NCBI GenBank assembly: GCA_052174455.1
Contig: JBQMRP010000063.1
Span: forward strand, 1-64,000
DNA length: 64,000 nt
Direction: 5' to 3'
DNA from: Arsenophonus sp052174455
GTDB taxonomy: Bacteria > Pseudomonadota > Gammaproteobacteria > Enterobacterales > Enterobacteriaceae
Position numbers and translations under genes: made by a program. The notes below the pieces were generated by a model. It saw nothing but the letters and a program-made list of their open reading frames with translations. It made no database searches and was not told the origin of the DNA. Below are positions 1 to 10,490 of this stretch, piece by piece; the first letter of the stretch is position 1; every line of letters starts with the position of its first letter.

Positions 1-122
1 AGGAGCTTTGACTTGTTGACTCCGGTAGTAAACAATATCCCATTTATAAGGGTGGAGAGTAGATTTACGAAGCATCAGAGCGGAGTTTATCCTGATAGGC
101 ATATAACATATTTTCTAATAAT
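1..122 (+). mobile_element. 3' end of decayed IS256-family (IS285-like) copy P0
   Basis: The first 120 bases match the terminal part of the repeat family found throughout the window. They share the blocks around 'cttgttgactccggtagtaa' and 'agatttacgaagcatcagag', which recur near 8520-8600, 21420-21520, 30230-30318 and 42790-42895 and, on the opposite strand, at the left ends of the reverse copies. The element starts before the window. No transposase reading frame remains in this fragment. Confidence 0.7.
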
Positions 123-715
123 TAAAAGAAAGCAAATGAGTTTTATCTATTGGCAAATGAAGATAATTTAACTAATACTTTCATAACGCAAAATTTAATT
201 GTAACCTTTATCATAAACCAAACTTTAACCATTAAAATAATATGCTTAATTTCATTGTTTTAGTTTTGAATTAACTATTTTAATTTCCTTATGTTAACTA
301 ATTTAAGCCAAATAAAGCCAATACATACTTTCCGATACGATGTTATTGATGAGTTTACTTTTAATAAAGTTAATAATAAAAAAGATACAATGAGAGTTAA
401 TTGAAATTAAAATAAATAATTCATAATAAACAGAATCTATACATGATTTTAATCATCTATTTTTATTCATGAAAAATATTTTTAATATATAATTTCTATT
501 ACTTGAAAATCTAAATAATTAATAATCATCTTCATAGATTATTAATTATTTTTCTCAAAACGCATAGCAAAATTGTAATTATTTGAAAATAATTTATTTT
601 TTTTATTAAAAATGTTACTAAAGCTGTATGTTGCAGATTGCATGTGTATACTATTAAAGAGTATTGTATTTTTTAAAATTTTTTAATTAATTAGGCAATT
701 AATCAAGAAATCATC
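123..715. other. gene-free AT-rich stretch upstream of gmk
   Basis: Very AT-rich sequence with no reading frame or relic I can identify. It must hold the promoter of the gmk operon, but no clear -35/-10 pair stands out from the AT-rich background. Confidence 0.5.
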
Positions 716-1339
716 ATGTTCCAAGGAACGATATATATTATATCCGCCCCAAGTGGGGCAGGAAAATCGAGTCTTATTCAAGCATTATTAAAAACTCAAC
801 TTTTATATGATATACAAGTTTCTATTTCATATACCACTAGAGCGATACGCAATGGTGAAAAAAATGGTAAACATTACTATTTCATTACTGAAAGTAAATT
901 TCAGAAAATGATTAAAGATAATGATTTTCTTGAGTATGCCTGTGTTTTCGGTAATTATTATGGAACTTCCCGTACAATTATCAAAGAAATTATTAATAGT
1001 GGGGTCGATATATTTTTAGATATTGATTGGCAAGGTGCACAACAAATCTGCCAAAAAATACCATCCGCTCGTACTATTTTTATCTTACCTCCTTCTAAAA
1101 ATCAGTTACTATGCCGTTTGCGTGATCGCGGACGAGATAGCAAAAAAACAATTAATCAACGGATGACACAAGCGATCGCTGAAATGAAACATTATAACGA
1201 ATATGATTACATCATTGTTAATGATAATTTCAATACTGCATTAGAAGATTTACAATCTATTATTCGATCTGAGCGTCTACGTTTAGAGCATCAGATTCAG
1301 CGACATAATACTTTAATTAATAAATTATTGGCAGACTGA
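716..1339 (+). CDS. gmk: guanylate kinase
   Basis: Cytosolic enzyme that phosphorylates GMP to GDP with ATP, an essential step in guanine nucleotide synthesis. The 207-residue product has the usual E. coli length and aligns from its first residue. The P-loop SAPSGAGKSS lies at residues 10-19, followed by the GMP-binding segments (FGNYYGTSR, DIDWQGAQQI) and the lid region with RLRDRGRDS. The start is fixed by homology; upstream there is only a weak purine run (aagaaa), not a strong ribosome binding site. It is the first gene of the conserved gmk-rpoZ-spoT operon, with 51 bases before rpoZ. No damage is visible. Confidence 0.97.
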   Translation: MFQGTIYIISAPSGAGKSSLIQALLKTQLLYDIQVSISYTTRAIRNGEKNGKHYYFITESKFQKMIKDNDFLEYACVFGNYYGTSRTIIKEIINSGVDIFLDIDWQGAQQICQKIPSARTIFILPPSKNQLLCRLRDRGRDSKKTINQRMTQAIAEMKHYNEYDYIIVNDNFNTALEDLQSIIRSERLRLEHQIQRHNTLINKLLAD

Positions 1340-1390
1340 GTAAAGGTTCAATACTATATCCGGTCATTTCTTTATCTTAGGAGTCATATT

Positions 1391-1666
1391 ATGGCACGTG
1401 TAACAGTTCAAGATGCGGTAGAAAAAATTGGTAACCGTTTCGACTTAGTTTTAGTAGCAGCACGTCGTGCGCGTCAATTACAAATTAGTGGTAAAAACCC
1501 TTTAGTTAAAGAAGAGAACGATAAGGTCACTGTTATTTCACTGCGCGAAATAGAATTAGGATTGATTAATGCTAAAATTCTTGATATTCGCGAACGCCAA
1601 GAACAACAAGAACAAAAAGTTGCAGAAATGCAAGCAGTGTCCGCTATTGCTGAAGGTCGTCATTAA
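1391..1666 (+). CDS. rpoZ: RNA polymerase omega subunit
   Basis: Small accessory subunit that helps assemble RNA polymerase by binding beta-prime, and that in E. coli contributes to a ppGpp site. It is 91 residues, the same as E. coli, and almost collinear with it: MARVTVQDAVEKIGNRFDLV at the start and a glutamine/glutamate-rich tail ending in AIAEGRH. A good ribosome binding site (aggag at 1379-1383) precedes the ATG by seven bases. The next gene, spoT, starts 19 bases after its stop, so the two are very likely cotranscribed. Confidence 0.97.
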   Translation: MARVTVQDAVEKIGNRFDLVLVAARRARQLQISGKNPLVKEENDKVTVISLREIELGLINAKILDIRERQEQQEQKVAEMQAVSAIAEGRH

Positions 1667-1685
1667 TTGAAAAGGTAGGCCTGCC

Positions 1686-3803
1686 TTGTACCTGTTTGAA
1701 AGCCTAAATCAAATCGTTCAGGACTATTTGCCAAAAGAGCATGTATCGTTACTGAAACAAGCTTATCTTGTTGCCCGAGATGCACATGAAGGCCAAACCC
1801 GTTCAAGTGGTCAACCTTACATTACCCATCCAGTCGCGGTAGCATGCATTTTAGCGGAAATGCGTTTAGATCATGAAACATTAATGGCTGCATTGTTACA
1901 TGATATTATCGAGGATACTCCGACAACTTTCCAGGATATAAAACAGCTTTTTGGTAAAACTCTTGCTGGTCTTGTTGAAGGAGTATCAAAACTTGACAAA
2001 CTTAACTTTCGCGATAAAAAAGAAGCTCAAGCAGAAAATTTTCGCAAAATGATTATGGCTATGGTGCAAGATATCCGTGTCATTTTAATCAAACTCGCAG
2101 ATCGAACGCACAATATGCGTACTTTAGGTTCCCTTCGTGCTGATAAACGACGTCGGATCGCGAGAGAAACATTAGAAATTTATAGCCCACTGGCACATCG
2201 TCTTGGTATTCATCATCTCAAAATTGAATTGGAAGAACTAGGCTTTGAAGCACTCTATCCTAATCGCTACCGAGTTATTAAAGAGGTAGTAAAAGCTGCT
2301 CGTGGTAACCGAAAAGAGATGATACAAAAAATATTGGCAGGAATTGAAGGTCGATTATTAGAAGCTAGGATTCCTTGCCGTGTATGTGGTCGAGAAAAAC
2401 ATCTCTATTCAATATATCGAAAAATGCACCTGAAAGAGCAACAGTTTCATTCAATTATGGATATTTATGCCTTTCGGATTATTGTTAAGGATATTGATAC
2501 ATGTTACCGCGTTCTTGGGCAGATACATAGTTTATATAATCCTAAGCCAGGGCGTGTAAAAGATTACATTGCAATTCCAAAAGCAAATGGCTATCAATCT
2601 TTACATAGCTCAATGATTGGCCCACATGGGGCACCCATTGAAGTACAAATTCGTACTGAAGATATGGATCAGATGGCAGAAATGGGCGTCGCTGCTCATT
2701 GGACATATAAAGAACAAAGGGAATCTAGCACAACTGCTCAAATTAAAGCACAGCGCTGGATGCAAAGTTTACTAGAACTACAACAAATCGCAGGTAATTC
2801 TTTTGAATTCATCGAAAGTGTAAAATCTGATCTTTTTCCTGATGAGATCTATGTTTTTACTCCCGAAGGTAAAATTGTTGAATTACCTACTGGCGCAACT
2901 CCGGTTGATTTCGCTTATGCTGTTCATACCGATATAGGTCATGCCTGTATTGGAGCTCGAGTAGATCATCAACCTCATCCTTTATCTCAATCATTGAGTA
3001 CCGGGCAAACTATAGAAATTATTACCACACCTGGAGCAAGGCCGAACGCTACCTGGCTAAATTTCGTTGTTAGTTCCAAAGCGAAAGCAAAAATACGTCA
3101 ATTACTTAAAAATTTTAAGCAAGAAGATTCGATTAGTTTAGGACGTCGCTTACTCAATCATGCTTTAGGCAATGGTAAGAAATTAGGCGATATTCCTCAA
3201 GAAAATATCAATAAAGAACTAGCAAGAATGAAACTTCACTCAATTGATGATTTGCTTGCTGAAGTTGGTCTTGGTAATACCATGAGTGTCGTTGTAGCGC
3301 ATAATTTATTACGAAATTCTAATATAAATAACGTTATTACAGATAATAGTTATAACCGTAATAAACTACCAATTAAAGGAGCAGAAGGAGTATTAATTAC
3401 TTTTGCTAAATGTTGTCGCCCCATTCCCGGTGATCCCATTATTGCTCATATTAGCCCGGGTAAAGGTTTATTTATACACCATGAGTCTTGCCATGATATT
3501 CAAGACTATCAAAAAGAGCCAGAGAAGTTTATACAAGGAGAGTGGGATGAGGGGGTTAATAACAATTTTATTGCTGAAATTAAAGTTGATATGATCAATC
3601 ATCAAGGAGCATTAGCTAATTTAACAGCAGCAATTAATAATGCAAATTCTAGTATTCAAAGCATGAATAGTGAAGAAAAAGATGGGCGTGTATATTGTGC
3701 ATTTATTCGTTTAACCGCTAAGAATCGTATTCAATTAGCTAATATTATGAAAAAAATTCGTATCCTGACTGATGTTTTACGTATTAGCCGTAACCGGAAC
3801 TAA
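1686..3803 (+). CDS. spoT: bifunctional (p)ppGpp synthetase/hydrolase SpoT
   Basis: Controls the stringent-response alarmone (p)ppGpp, mainly by hydrolysing it. The 705-residue product is full length (E. coli about 702) and starts at a TTG (1686-1688), as E. coli spoT also uses TTG; an aagg motif at 1672-1675 precedes it. Domains in order: HD hydrolase with HD at 72-73 and ED at 76-77 (LLHDIIEDTP), the synthetase-like domain (MDIYAFRIIV, VKDYIAIPKANGYQSLH), the TGS domain (DEIYVFTPEGKIVELPTGAT), the conserved cysteine segment FAKCCRPIPGDPI, and a C-terminal ACT domain. The usual downstream trmH and recG are absent. Retention of an intact SpoT suggests that ppGpp breakdown is still needed. Confidence 0.97.
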   Translation: MYLFESLNQIVQDYLPKEHVSLLKQAYLVARDAHEGQTRSSGQPYITHPVAVACILAEMRLDHETLMAALLHDIIEDTPTTFQDIKQLFGKTLAGLVEGVSKLDKLNFRDKKEAQAENFRKMIMAMVQDIRVILIKLADRTHNMRTLGSLRADKRRRIARETLEIYSPLAHRLGIHHLKIELEELGFEALYPNRYRVIKEVVKAARGNRKEMIQKILAGIEGRLLEARIPCRVCGREKHLYSIYRKMHLKEQQFHSIMDIYAFRIIVKDIDTCYRVLGQIHSLYNPKPGRVKDYIAIPKANGYQSLHSSMIGPHGAPIEVQIRTEDMDQMAEMGVAAHWTYKEQRESSTTAQIKAQRWMQSLLELQQIAGNSFEFIESVKSDLFPDEIYVFTPEGKIVELPTGATPVDFAYAVHTDIGHACIGARVDHQPHPLSQSLSTGQTIEIITTPGARPNATWLNFVVSSKAKAKIRQLLKNFKQEDSISLGRRLLNHALGNGKKLGDIPQENINKELARMKLHSIDDLLAEVGLGNTMSVVVAHNLLRNSNINNVITDNSYNRNKLPIKGAEGVLITFAKCCRPIPGDPIIAHISPGKGLFIHHESCHDIQDYQKEPEKFIQGEWDEGVNNNFIAEIKVDMINHQGALANLTAAINNANSSIQSMNSEEKDGRVYCAFIRLTAKNRIQLANIMKKIRILTDVLRISRNRN

Positions 3804-3889
3804 GCTATCAACTTAAAATATTATATTTGCATTCATCAAATAATTACTATGTGACAATTTAATTAACGGTTTATATTTAACGGTTAAGA

Positions 3890-4200
3890 AATTTAATCTC
3901 CCTTTAATTAAAGGGGTAAAAGCTGCTCCTATTACTAATAGGAGATAAAATCGCTTTATTGGGTCTATTGTAAATTAAAACTTCATTGATTAACATGTTT
4001 TTAATCTAATCATTAATTTTAATAATACTAACCTTATGATTAGGACTACTAATTCTCGTTTTTTTCATTTTATACATTCTTTTAATAACAATTCTTTTAC
4101 TTTCTTGTCAAACAGGGCATCGATAAAAAAGTAGCGATTATCGTCATACAGAATTCATTTATACGAATCTCTGTGAACAAAAATCTTTTTATTAGCATCC
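3890..4200. repeat. repeat B, copy 1 (with hairpins at its edge)
   Basis: About 300 bases that recur in diverged form at 12580-12900. Shared blocks include 'aggagataaaatcg', the run ending 'tttcattttatacattctt', 'taacaattc' and the segment before 'cttttattagca'. The left edge contains a 16-base perfect palindrome (3900-3915, ccctttaattaaaggg) and a 9-bp-arm hairpin (3926-3944, ctcctatta/taataggag). Open stretches on the minus strand do not match a protein I recognise. It may be the end of a mobile element or of a duplicated gene relic. Confidence 0.5.
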
Positions 4201-4570
4201 GGGTTTTGTGAGGTCACCCGGTTTTCAGGTTTTTACGGGCCTTCTGATAGAAGGTAAGGTGATTAAACAGGAAAAATGCGATAAATTTGATTCATGTAAG
4301 ATAAACAGGATTTATCTAGAGATAAATCAGGTATTAAGTTACAGATAATAAAACAGAAATAATCATTCAAATTGATTAATTATTAAATTATACTTCTATC
4401 TAAGTTAAAATTAAAAAGCTAAACACCTCTTCTTTTTAGTATTAAGAAGAGGGTTTCAATGAACAATAAGAATAATGACTTGATAGTATAGAGTATTCAA
4501 AAAATACAAATAACAAGGAGTATCTCCACAGTTAAAATGGAAGTGTTCATAATTCTGTATCACGTTAAAA
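4200..4570. other. no identifiable content
   Basis: AT-rich sequence between repeat B and an IS256-type transposase fragment. I see no gene relic that I can name. Confidence 0.4.
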
Positions 4571-4579
4571 ACGTTAAAG

Positions 4580-5100
4580 CGTAATCACGCTATTAATGTC
4601 ACCTATTAAATAGGTAGTTAACTGCGAGAATGTCAAATTCTAATTATAAATGGTTACTGTCTATTTCTCTTTTACGTTTATTAATCCCAGGTAAAACAGC
4701 TTCAACAAAACTCTTCTCGTTAGAGAAGAGAGCGAGCATTTAGTTTTCATCAGTTTTAAAACTGCTAATTAACTAATTCAATGACATTAGTGGTGTAGAT
4801 TACACTTATCCAGATATCCCCCTAAACAATAATATTGAAACTACCTCTATGGATTTCCTCATTTCAAGGCTACGACTTAGATAACTATCCAACACTTCTA
4901 GCTCCATCTAGCTTCAAGCTCATTCAGCACTGTTTCCCACCACGATTTTAACTCTAACACGATTTTATTTGGATTCATGTCAGCCATAAAAGCTTTGTGA
5001 TCCTTTAAGGCACGTATTTAATGGAGTTGCGGATCTAGTAAACAATGGCTATATATTATAAATGTTGTTGGTTTTCTTGCAGAGCAATTTATAATCATGT
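4580..5100 (-). pseudogene. fragment of a second IS256-family transposase
   Basis: Reading the minus strand through several frameshifts gives a typical IS256-family C-terminal half: KDHKAFMADMNPNK, a W near LNELEARWS, then the ITPP/IYTTN-type region, NENSFVEAV and LPGIN. This corresponds to the family pattern 'D...FMADLK...LDELE.KW...YTTN.IE..N..F.K...F.NE.S....LYLG'. It is not the same element as the abundant IS285-like family, whose C-terminus differs. The fragment stops at about 5100, where an IS1595-type relic begins. Confidence 0.55.
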
Positions 5101-5104
5101 CTTC

Positions 5105-6115
5105 ATTTTAACTGGTGTGCTTTCAAACAATCTTCTTCAGGCCAGATAATTGGATAAATAAAATTCTCCCTCATGGATCAGGCTTAATCATCCTTTTAGT
5201 CAGTAGGTATAACTGTTCACATTTTAAATATAGAATTCCTCAAATAACTCTCTGATTATCCAACGTTATTAGACGATGATAACTAATTTTTTGCTTGTTG
5301 GCAAAGATTTCATATTATTCATCTCCATCCGAAAAAAAAAAGGATAGACTCTTATTGATGATCAACTCAAGAAAACGGCTAATACACTCTCTGTATTAAA
5401 CTCTTCAAAAATCTCATCCCTTACATAGCTTTGGCAATCTTTGGCGATTAAGACCCTCAACTTCTTCTTTTCTTTTATATCCTTCTCTCTCGTGTTTTCT
5501 ACCTTTTTTATATGAGATATAATGCTTTCCTTTAAAAGGTTCAGGGAACAATATTTTATCGACTTAAATAATAACCACCTAGAGACACTTATATTAGCTA
5601 TTGCTTGCTGATACAAGGAGCTAGTAATACTATCTAAACGCTGTTTTCAAATTAATACCTATTTATTTCGCTGACTACCATAAAATCAATCTATTTGATA
5701 TGCATAGCAAATAACTAAACTGTTCTTCTTATGATCTGGCTTTACCAGAGGATTTTCAGTAAGATTATTAAATATTTTCCTGCAATCGAGAATTTTGTAA
5801 CGATATCGCTGTAATTCTATTAATGTGTCCACCCCCTTCTTCCTGCCGCTACTAGCAAATATACGTACTCACTGTGAGAATACGAACAGAATAAAATAGA
5901 ATGAGTTCATTCAATTTATGAAGCGATATCATCCGAGAGATTATTCCTGAGCGAACTAACAAGATTCATATTTATGTTAGAATGGAGTAAAAAAAGAGTC
6001 ACTTTGATCTTTATGACTGTTTGATTTTAATTGAAAACTATCGCTGTAACGAAAAAATCCTTTATACAGTAATATTATTGAGTTTCCTACCAATAATCTT
6101 TACCAATAGCATAGC
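5105..6115 (-). mobile_element. IS1595-family (ISSod11-like) relic, copy C1
   Basis: About 1 kb, the normal size for this family, and homologous to 60235-61215. The minus strand from 5616 to 5362 gives an 84-residue open piece with the order 'SLNLLKESI..HIKK...REKDIKEKKKLRVLIAKDCQSYV...FNTESVLAVFLS'. This fits the catalytic core of IS1595 transposases (E..FL.S.KG.R......RG......VLVA.DR......L...). Further along come the 'CSDGWK.Y' and 'FHGVATKYLPNYLGW' equivalents in broken frames. The transposase is dead. Confidence 0.65.
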
Positions 6116-8074
6116 TATTTTTTAACAGTTACAGCTTGAAAATACCGTTGCGATCGGCCGAGATATTTTGCAAGCTTAAAATTATTAGCAGAAGAGGATT
6201 TTAATGCTTTTTTGTGGTGTCGTTGCACCGATTCTATCAAGCTATTGAGCAAGATAGGTATCAAATTCAACGGTAAATCCTCTCATCAAACTATTTAATT
6301 ATCAATATTAAAATTGCGTCCTTTGTCTATAAGAGTCTAAAGAGATCGAAGCACTTTCAATCCTACATCAAAATCGAGGGGGTTCGAACATATATCATTC
6401 TTTTTTTAGATATTACTGGAATAACACAGTATTTCTAATACTCTCTCTCGACTGCAATGATTCATTTACTTTTTAGCATTTCTGAATACTCTAGACTATC
6501 TTATCTATTATTCTTATTGCTCATTAAAAATTTCCTCTCAATCTTATAATAAGTAGGAACATTTAGCTTTTGATCTTAATCCAGATAGAGATTATGATTT
6601 TAATAATCGGTCAATTTGAGGAATAATTCTTATTTCACTATATCTGACTTAATCACTCTGACTTATCCCAGGTAGAAATTTACACCTATTACACATTTTC
6701 TGTTAAATATCTCATGTCCTATCACTTTGTTGCTTAATTACATTATCGTTCCCATTATTTAATGGGAACGATAATGTAAAGAAACTTTTTATCGGCTATT
6801 TGGTGCCTCGCTATTTTCTAATATAGCGCTACCAATCTTAGCGGTATCTAAAATATAAATAAAATTTACCGCGCTTTACTCGCAATTACTTTGTTAGCGA
6901 GATTATTATAATGGTTACTAACCATAACATTATCTATCAAAATCACTACTGGCATAGTAATTATCTCACGTCTATTTTTATTAATTTTACTATCCTATGC
7001 CGATAGGATCTCAGTATCACTTTTATCAGATAACTAATTAATATTAAATTAAGTACCAAATTATTAAATAAATAAATCACTAATGTTAGAAATAAATTGA
7101 TTTATCCTATTAGCCAATTTATTCGTTTCATTACCAATTAATATAATACTTTCAACTTTAGCATCGCTAATATCAAACGTAAAAATAATAGGGATAGAAT
7201 TTCCTATTACCATCTTTCATCGCACCGTTAATACTCCGATGCCAACGATCTACTCTTAATATTAATATTAGTCTTTTCACTATTTGTTAACACCATTAGG
7301 GTGTTGCATGTTTACTATCTACATTAAACAATGTTGTCCCGCTAAATTTAAATCCATCAATAATAAAAGTTATTTTTCTACTAGTAAGTGTTTGATGTTT
7401 TTTATTCTGTACTAATAAAGTAGCAACATAAGGATCGTTATTATTGACTACCTATGCATTATTTATTGTTAACATCATTGCTTTGATGATATTTTATGAT
7501 GAGTTATTATTAATCATGATAACTACTATTTTAGTCTGATTCCTTGAATATTAACAGCAACTGGTAAGATATGGTAAGATTAAGCGGTTTTATTTGTTTT
7601 TAGAGAATATAAACCGGTAAAGTTAAATAATTTTTGTTGTAAAATAACTTGAATCTTAGTACCTTAAGCAATTAATTTTAGCAATTTCCAACTAGATTGT
7701 TTTAAGTTATATTTGATTATATCAATTGTTATCATACCGGACAATATTGCGCTTTTCCATTTTTTTATTCTTTATAAAAAATATATAAAAGCTCTTACTA
7801 CACTATTGCATAACAATATCGTAATTATAATCGACAAAATCATAATTAAAATACGCTAAACTACGTATTAAGTCAAGATTATCAGAATCAAGATATTAAC
7901 CAGTAATACTCTAAATCAATTTAAGAATTCCATATCAATCCTATTTCCTTAGTGTCGTTACGCGATAATCTGCGTTTTAAAGTTCAATATGAAAAAAATT
8001 ATAATTTAAGAAAAATGTTTACAGAAGGATTATCTATTAAATCTCTACTTGATAAATCTTTATTTCCTTAATAA
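6116..8074. other. gene desert with unresolved relics
   Basis: No intact gene. The minus strand between about 7210 and 6890 keeps protein-like pieces (for example the reading AKVESIILIGNETNKLANRI near 7100-7170) separated by stops, so at least one gene has decayed here; I cannot name it. A plus-strand piece near 7930-8070 (SLRDNLRFKVQYEKNYNLRK) looks like the end of another lost gene. Confidence 0.4.
6738..6779. repeat. perfect 19-bp inverted repeat (hairpin)
   Basis: The left arm ttacattatcgttcccatt (6738-6756) and the right arm (6761-6779) are exact reverse complements around the 4-base loop attt. Perfect arms this long are unlikely by chance in drifting sequence. There is no U-run on either side long enough for a classical terminator, so it may be a remnant terminator or a mobile-element end, or it may have arisen recently. 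Confidence 0.85.
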
Positions 8075-8600
8075 AGTTCTTGATATTTTGTTGCAAGGTT
8101 TTCAGTATACCAGGTTAAGCAATTAAGAAGTTCGGCCAAAATTGCTTCTGACTATCGATAACCATCTTTGAACGCAACTGCTTCCTTACGTCTATGCAGT
8201 GATGTCAATGAAGCCTGAGAGAGATACAGTTAAGTCCCACGCTTGAGCGATGAAGAAGATGGAGAAAGATTGAGAAGAGCTGCTGGAATTCTATATCTTC
8301 TCGTTAATGAACTGTATATAAGACGTTAAATAAGAAGAATAAATTCAATAAATTAGCTTTGCGACAGCAATCCTACAAAGCTGATGCGCGAAGAACTGTA
8401 ATTTAAGAAAAACAACCCTTTAATAGCGTTTAAGCTACTCTCCCATCTGATCAGAATAACTATAACCGATTAGAGTGAATCTTCATCTGTTTTAACCCTT
8501 GGTAAGTAAATAATGTACAATTTAAGGATGGAGAATAGATTTACGAAACATCAGAGTGAAACGTAGATTAATCGCTATACACAAGATTTACTAATAATTT
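8075..8600. mobile_element. mosaic IS256-family fragment (plus and minus pieces)
   Basis: Parts at 8075-8105 ('gttcttgatattttgttgca') and 8240-8600 match the plus orientation of the IS285-like family and end at its usual terminus ('caagatttactaataattt'). The piece at about 8112-8235, including 'tgataaccatctttgaacg' wording (cttctgac...gataaccatctttgaac), matches the opposite orientation. The copy has therefore been rearranged internally, by a small inversion or by recombination between copies. It has no coding capacity. Confidence 0.6.
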
Positions 8601-9980
8601 CTTTACTAACAAAGCATCTCTAGCAATCATTTATAAAATAATTGAGCATCATAATATAATACTTGAAATATACTACTGTTATTTTATCACAAAAGATTCT
8701 CTTATTTATTTCTCTATTCTGTAGCTATATTTGCTTTATAAGAAAAATATATTACTTTATATTAATATTCATTTTCTAAATCAGTTTTCTATTTCTTATC
8801 TATCTTAGAACAAATGATAAATAAAATTAATTTAATTAGTTTTCTCTGTTTAATAAAAATTAAATTTCAAATCTAATTGAATTAAAATTATTACCGGAAA
8901 CAAACATATTTAAACAATTTCAAACATTTTTGGATGTATAGAAATAAAAGATTTAATTGTTCTAGGTATTAGCGTTACTAATTCTGGATAGCGACCATCA
9001 CTATCACTACTTAGAAGTTTAAGATCTTGTTAGCGTAATTTCTTTTTCTAGCTCCATACTCAATATCATATCGGATTTAGCATTTAAAAGATTATGAATT
9101 TCTTTTAATTAGTGAAACTGAATCGCTCTGGCTGAGCGTGAAGTTTTATTTAAGGTTACTCTTCATATCGTTTTCCTTATGTTTTTCAGTTACTTTATCA
9201 AACTTATCTTCATGCTACCTAGATAATCCGTGCTGACTCTTTTCCTTTATGATCATTTCGGTAAACATAGCAGTCTAGCAGGAAATAAAGAAGCAAATAT
9301 AGTAAAACTATATCTTTAAAATAGAATTAAGAAATTTTAAATATTAAGATTATTGGGTAGATGAGACGCACGTTTAGTCGTTCTCAATGTACAATAAATT
9401 CTCAAATATAAAGGTGAAGTCCGAACTCGTACTAAAGCAACGAAAACCTGGCATAAGAATAAAATTCTTATATCATATAAGCAGAAGACTTCTGTACGGA
9501 TAAAAAGAAACTTAGTAAGAAAAAGATTAGTAAACTCAACTGGGTATTGGATTAATTCTTCACTAATAAATGATTATAATTAAAATCTGCCTATGGCTTT
9601 AGGCTATTAAAGAAAGTCATATTACTGTACCCCATCATGATAGCTCGTAAAGTTATATTTTATAAAAAACAAGAATTATTGCATTATTTTTTTTTCTTTA
9701 GATAAAAGAGTTTTATTATCTGTACTATTGACAGGTCTCGAACATCAATATGATTAAAAAGATGTTCATATAAATAATATCTAAATCAATTACTTATTAA
9801 GAGTTGATAATGATCATTTTAAAAAACTAATACAGCCAGATATTATTTATATATATTTTATATATCTTGATAATTTAATGCTGAATCTGATTCAGTTCAA
9901 GCTATTATACGTGATTACACGCTTGATTTTCGAGATAAATAAGAAAGCACTCTACTATCTATTTTTAGTAGAGTAAATTA
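8601..9980. other. gene-free stretch
   Basis: AT-rich, with no recognisable gene. Short open pieces are interrupted by stops every few tens of codons. Presumed decayed sequence. Confidence 0.4.
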
Positions 9981-9982
9981 AA

Positions 9983-10313
9983 CACATATTATAAACTTTC
10001 AGAATATGCGATACCTAAGTTAGCTCATAGCTGTCATAATACAGGCAAAGCGTGGACTAAGCAAATAGTTTATTTACCTGGTAGCAAGATCGAAGACTGT
10101 GATCATGACAGTTGGTCATATCAAACTATTACGGAAATATTACTCATGTTAACAGAAGGAATTGCATTCTGATATGCCAGAACTTATAGAAGCAACGATA
10201 ACCTGATCTTAAAACAAGCCCAATCGTTATCAGATCTATCTGAAGCTTTTAGTCACAACTTATATAAAACTGAATTATGTTATTTAATTAAAAACAAATT
10301 GGTTACAGAGTAA
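9983..10313 (+). pseudogene. unidentified pseudogene with one in-frame stop
   Basis: One plus-strand frame reads about 109 codons with normal-looking protein composition, broken by a single TGA. It runs from YKLSEYAIPKLAHSCHNTGK through DHDSWSYQTITEILLMLTEG, then 'IAF*YARTYRSNDN', to a natural TAA at 10311-10313 after YLIKNKLVTE. The stop sits where a Trp codon (TGG) would fit. The N-terminal part upstream is lost in broken frames. I do not recognise the family. The near-intact frame implies recent inactivation compared with its surroundings. Confidence 0.45.
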
Positions 10314-10423
10314 GATGATTCTATTTAGAATAGAAATAAATTAAAGCTATGCTCAATAGATAACTAAAAAATAATTAATAACACAATGGTTAACTAAAAT
10401 ATAACAAGCACAAAATAACGTCA

Positions 10424-10449
10424 TAAAAGCCTCATAAATTTATTAGGCT
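10424..10449 (-). terminator. probable pfkA terminator
   Basis: Downstream of the pfkA stop, the minus strand carries an 11-bp-arm hairpin with one mismatch (agcctaataaa/tttatgaggct) followed directly by tttta. The stem is AT-rich and the T-run short, so the call is moderate. Confidence 0.5.
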
Positions 10450-10490
10450 CTCTATCGCAACTTTATTGATTAAAATTCAATCAAAGATAG

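Noticed and set aside
6365..6380. 'gggggttcgaa' as a tRNA T-arm
   Set aside because: No acceptor, D-arm or anticodon arm can be placed around it; no tRNA gene was found in the window, though I could not scan exhaustively.
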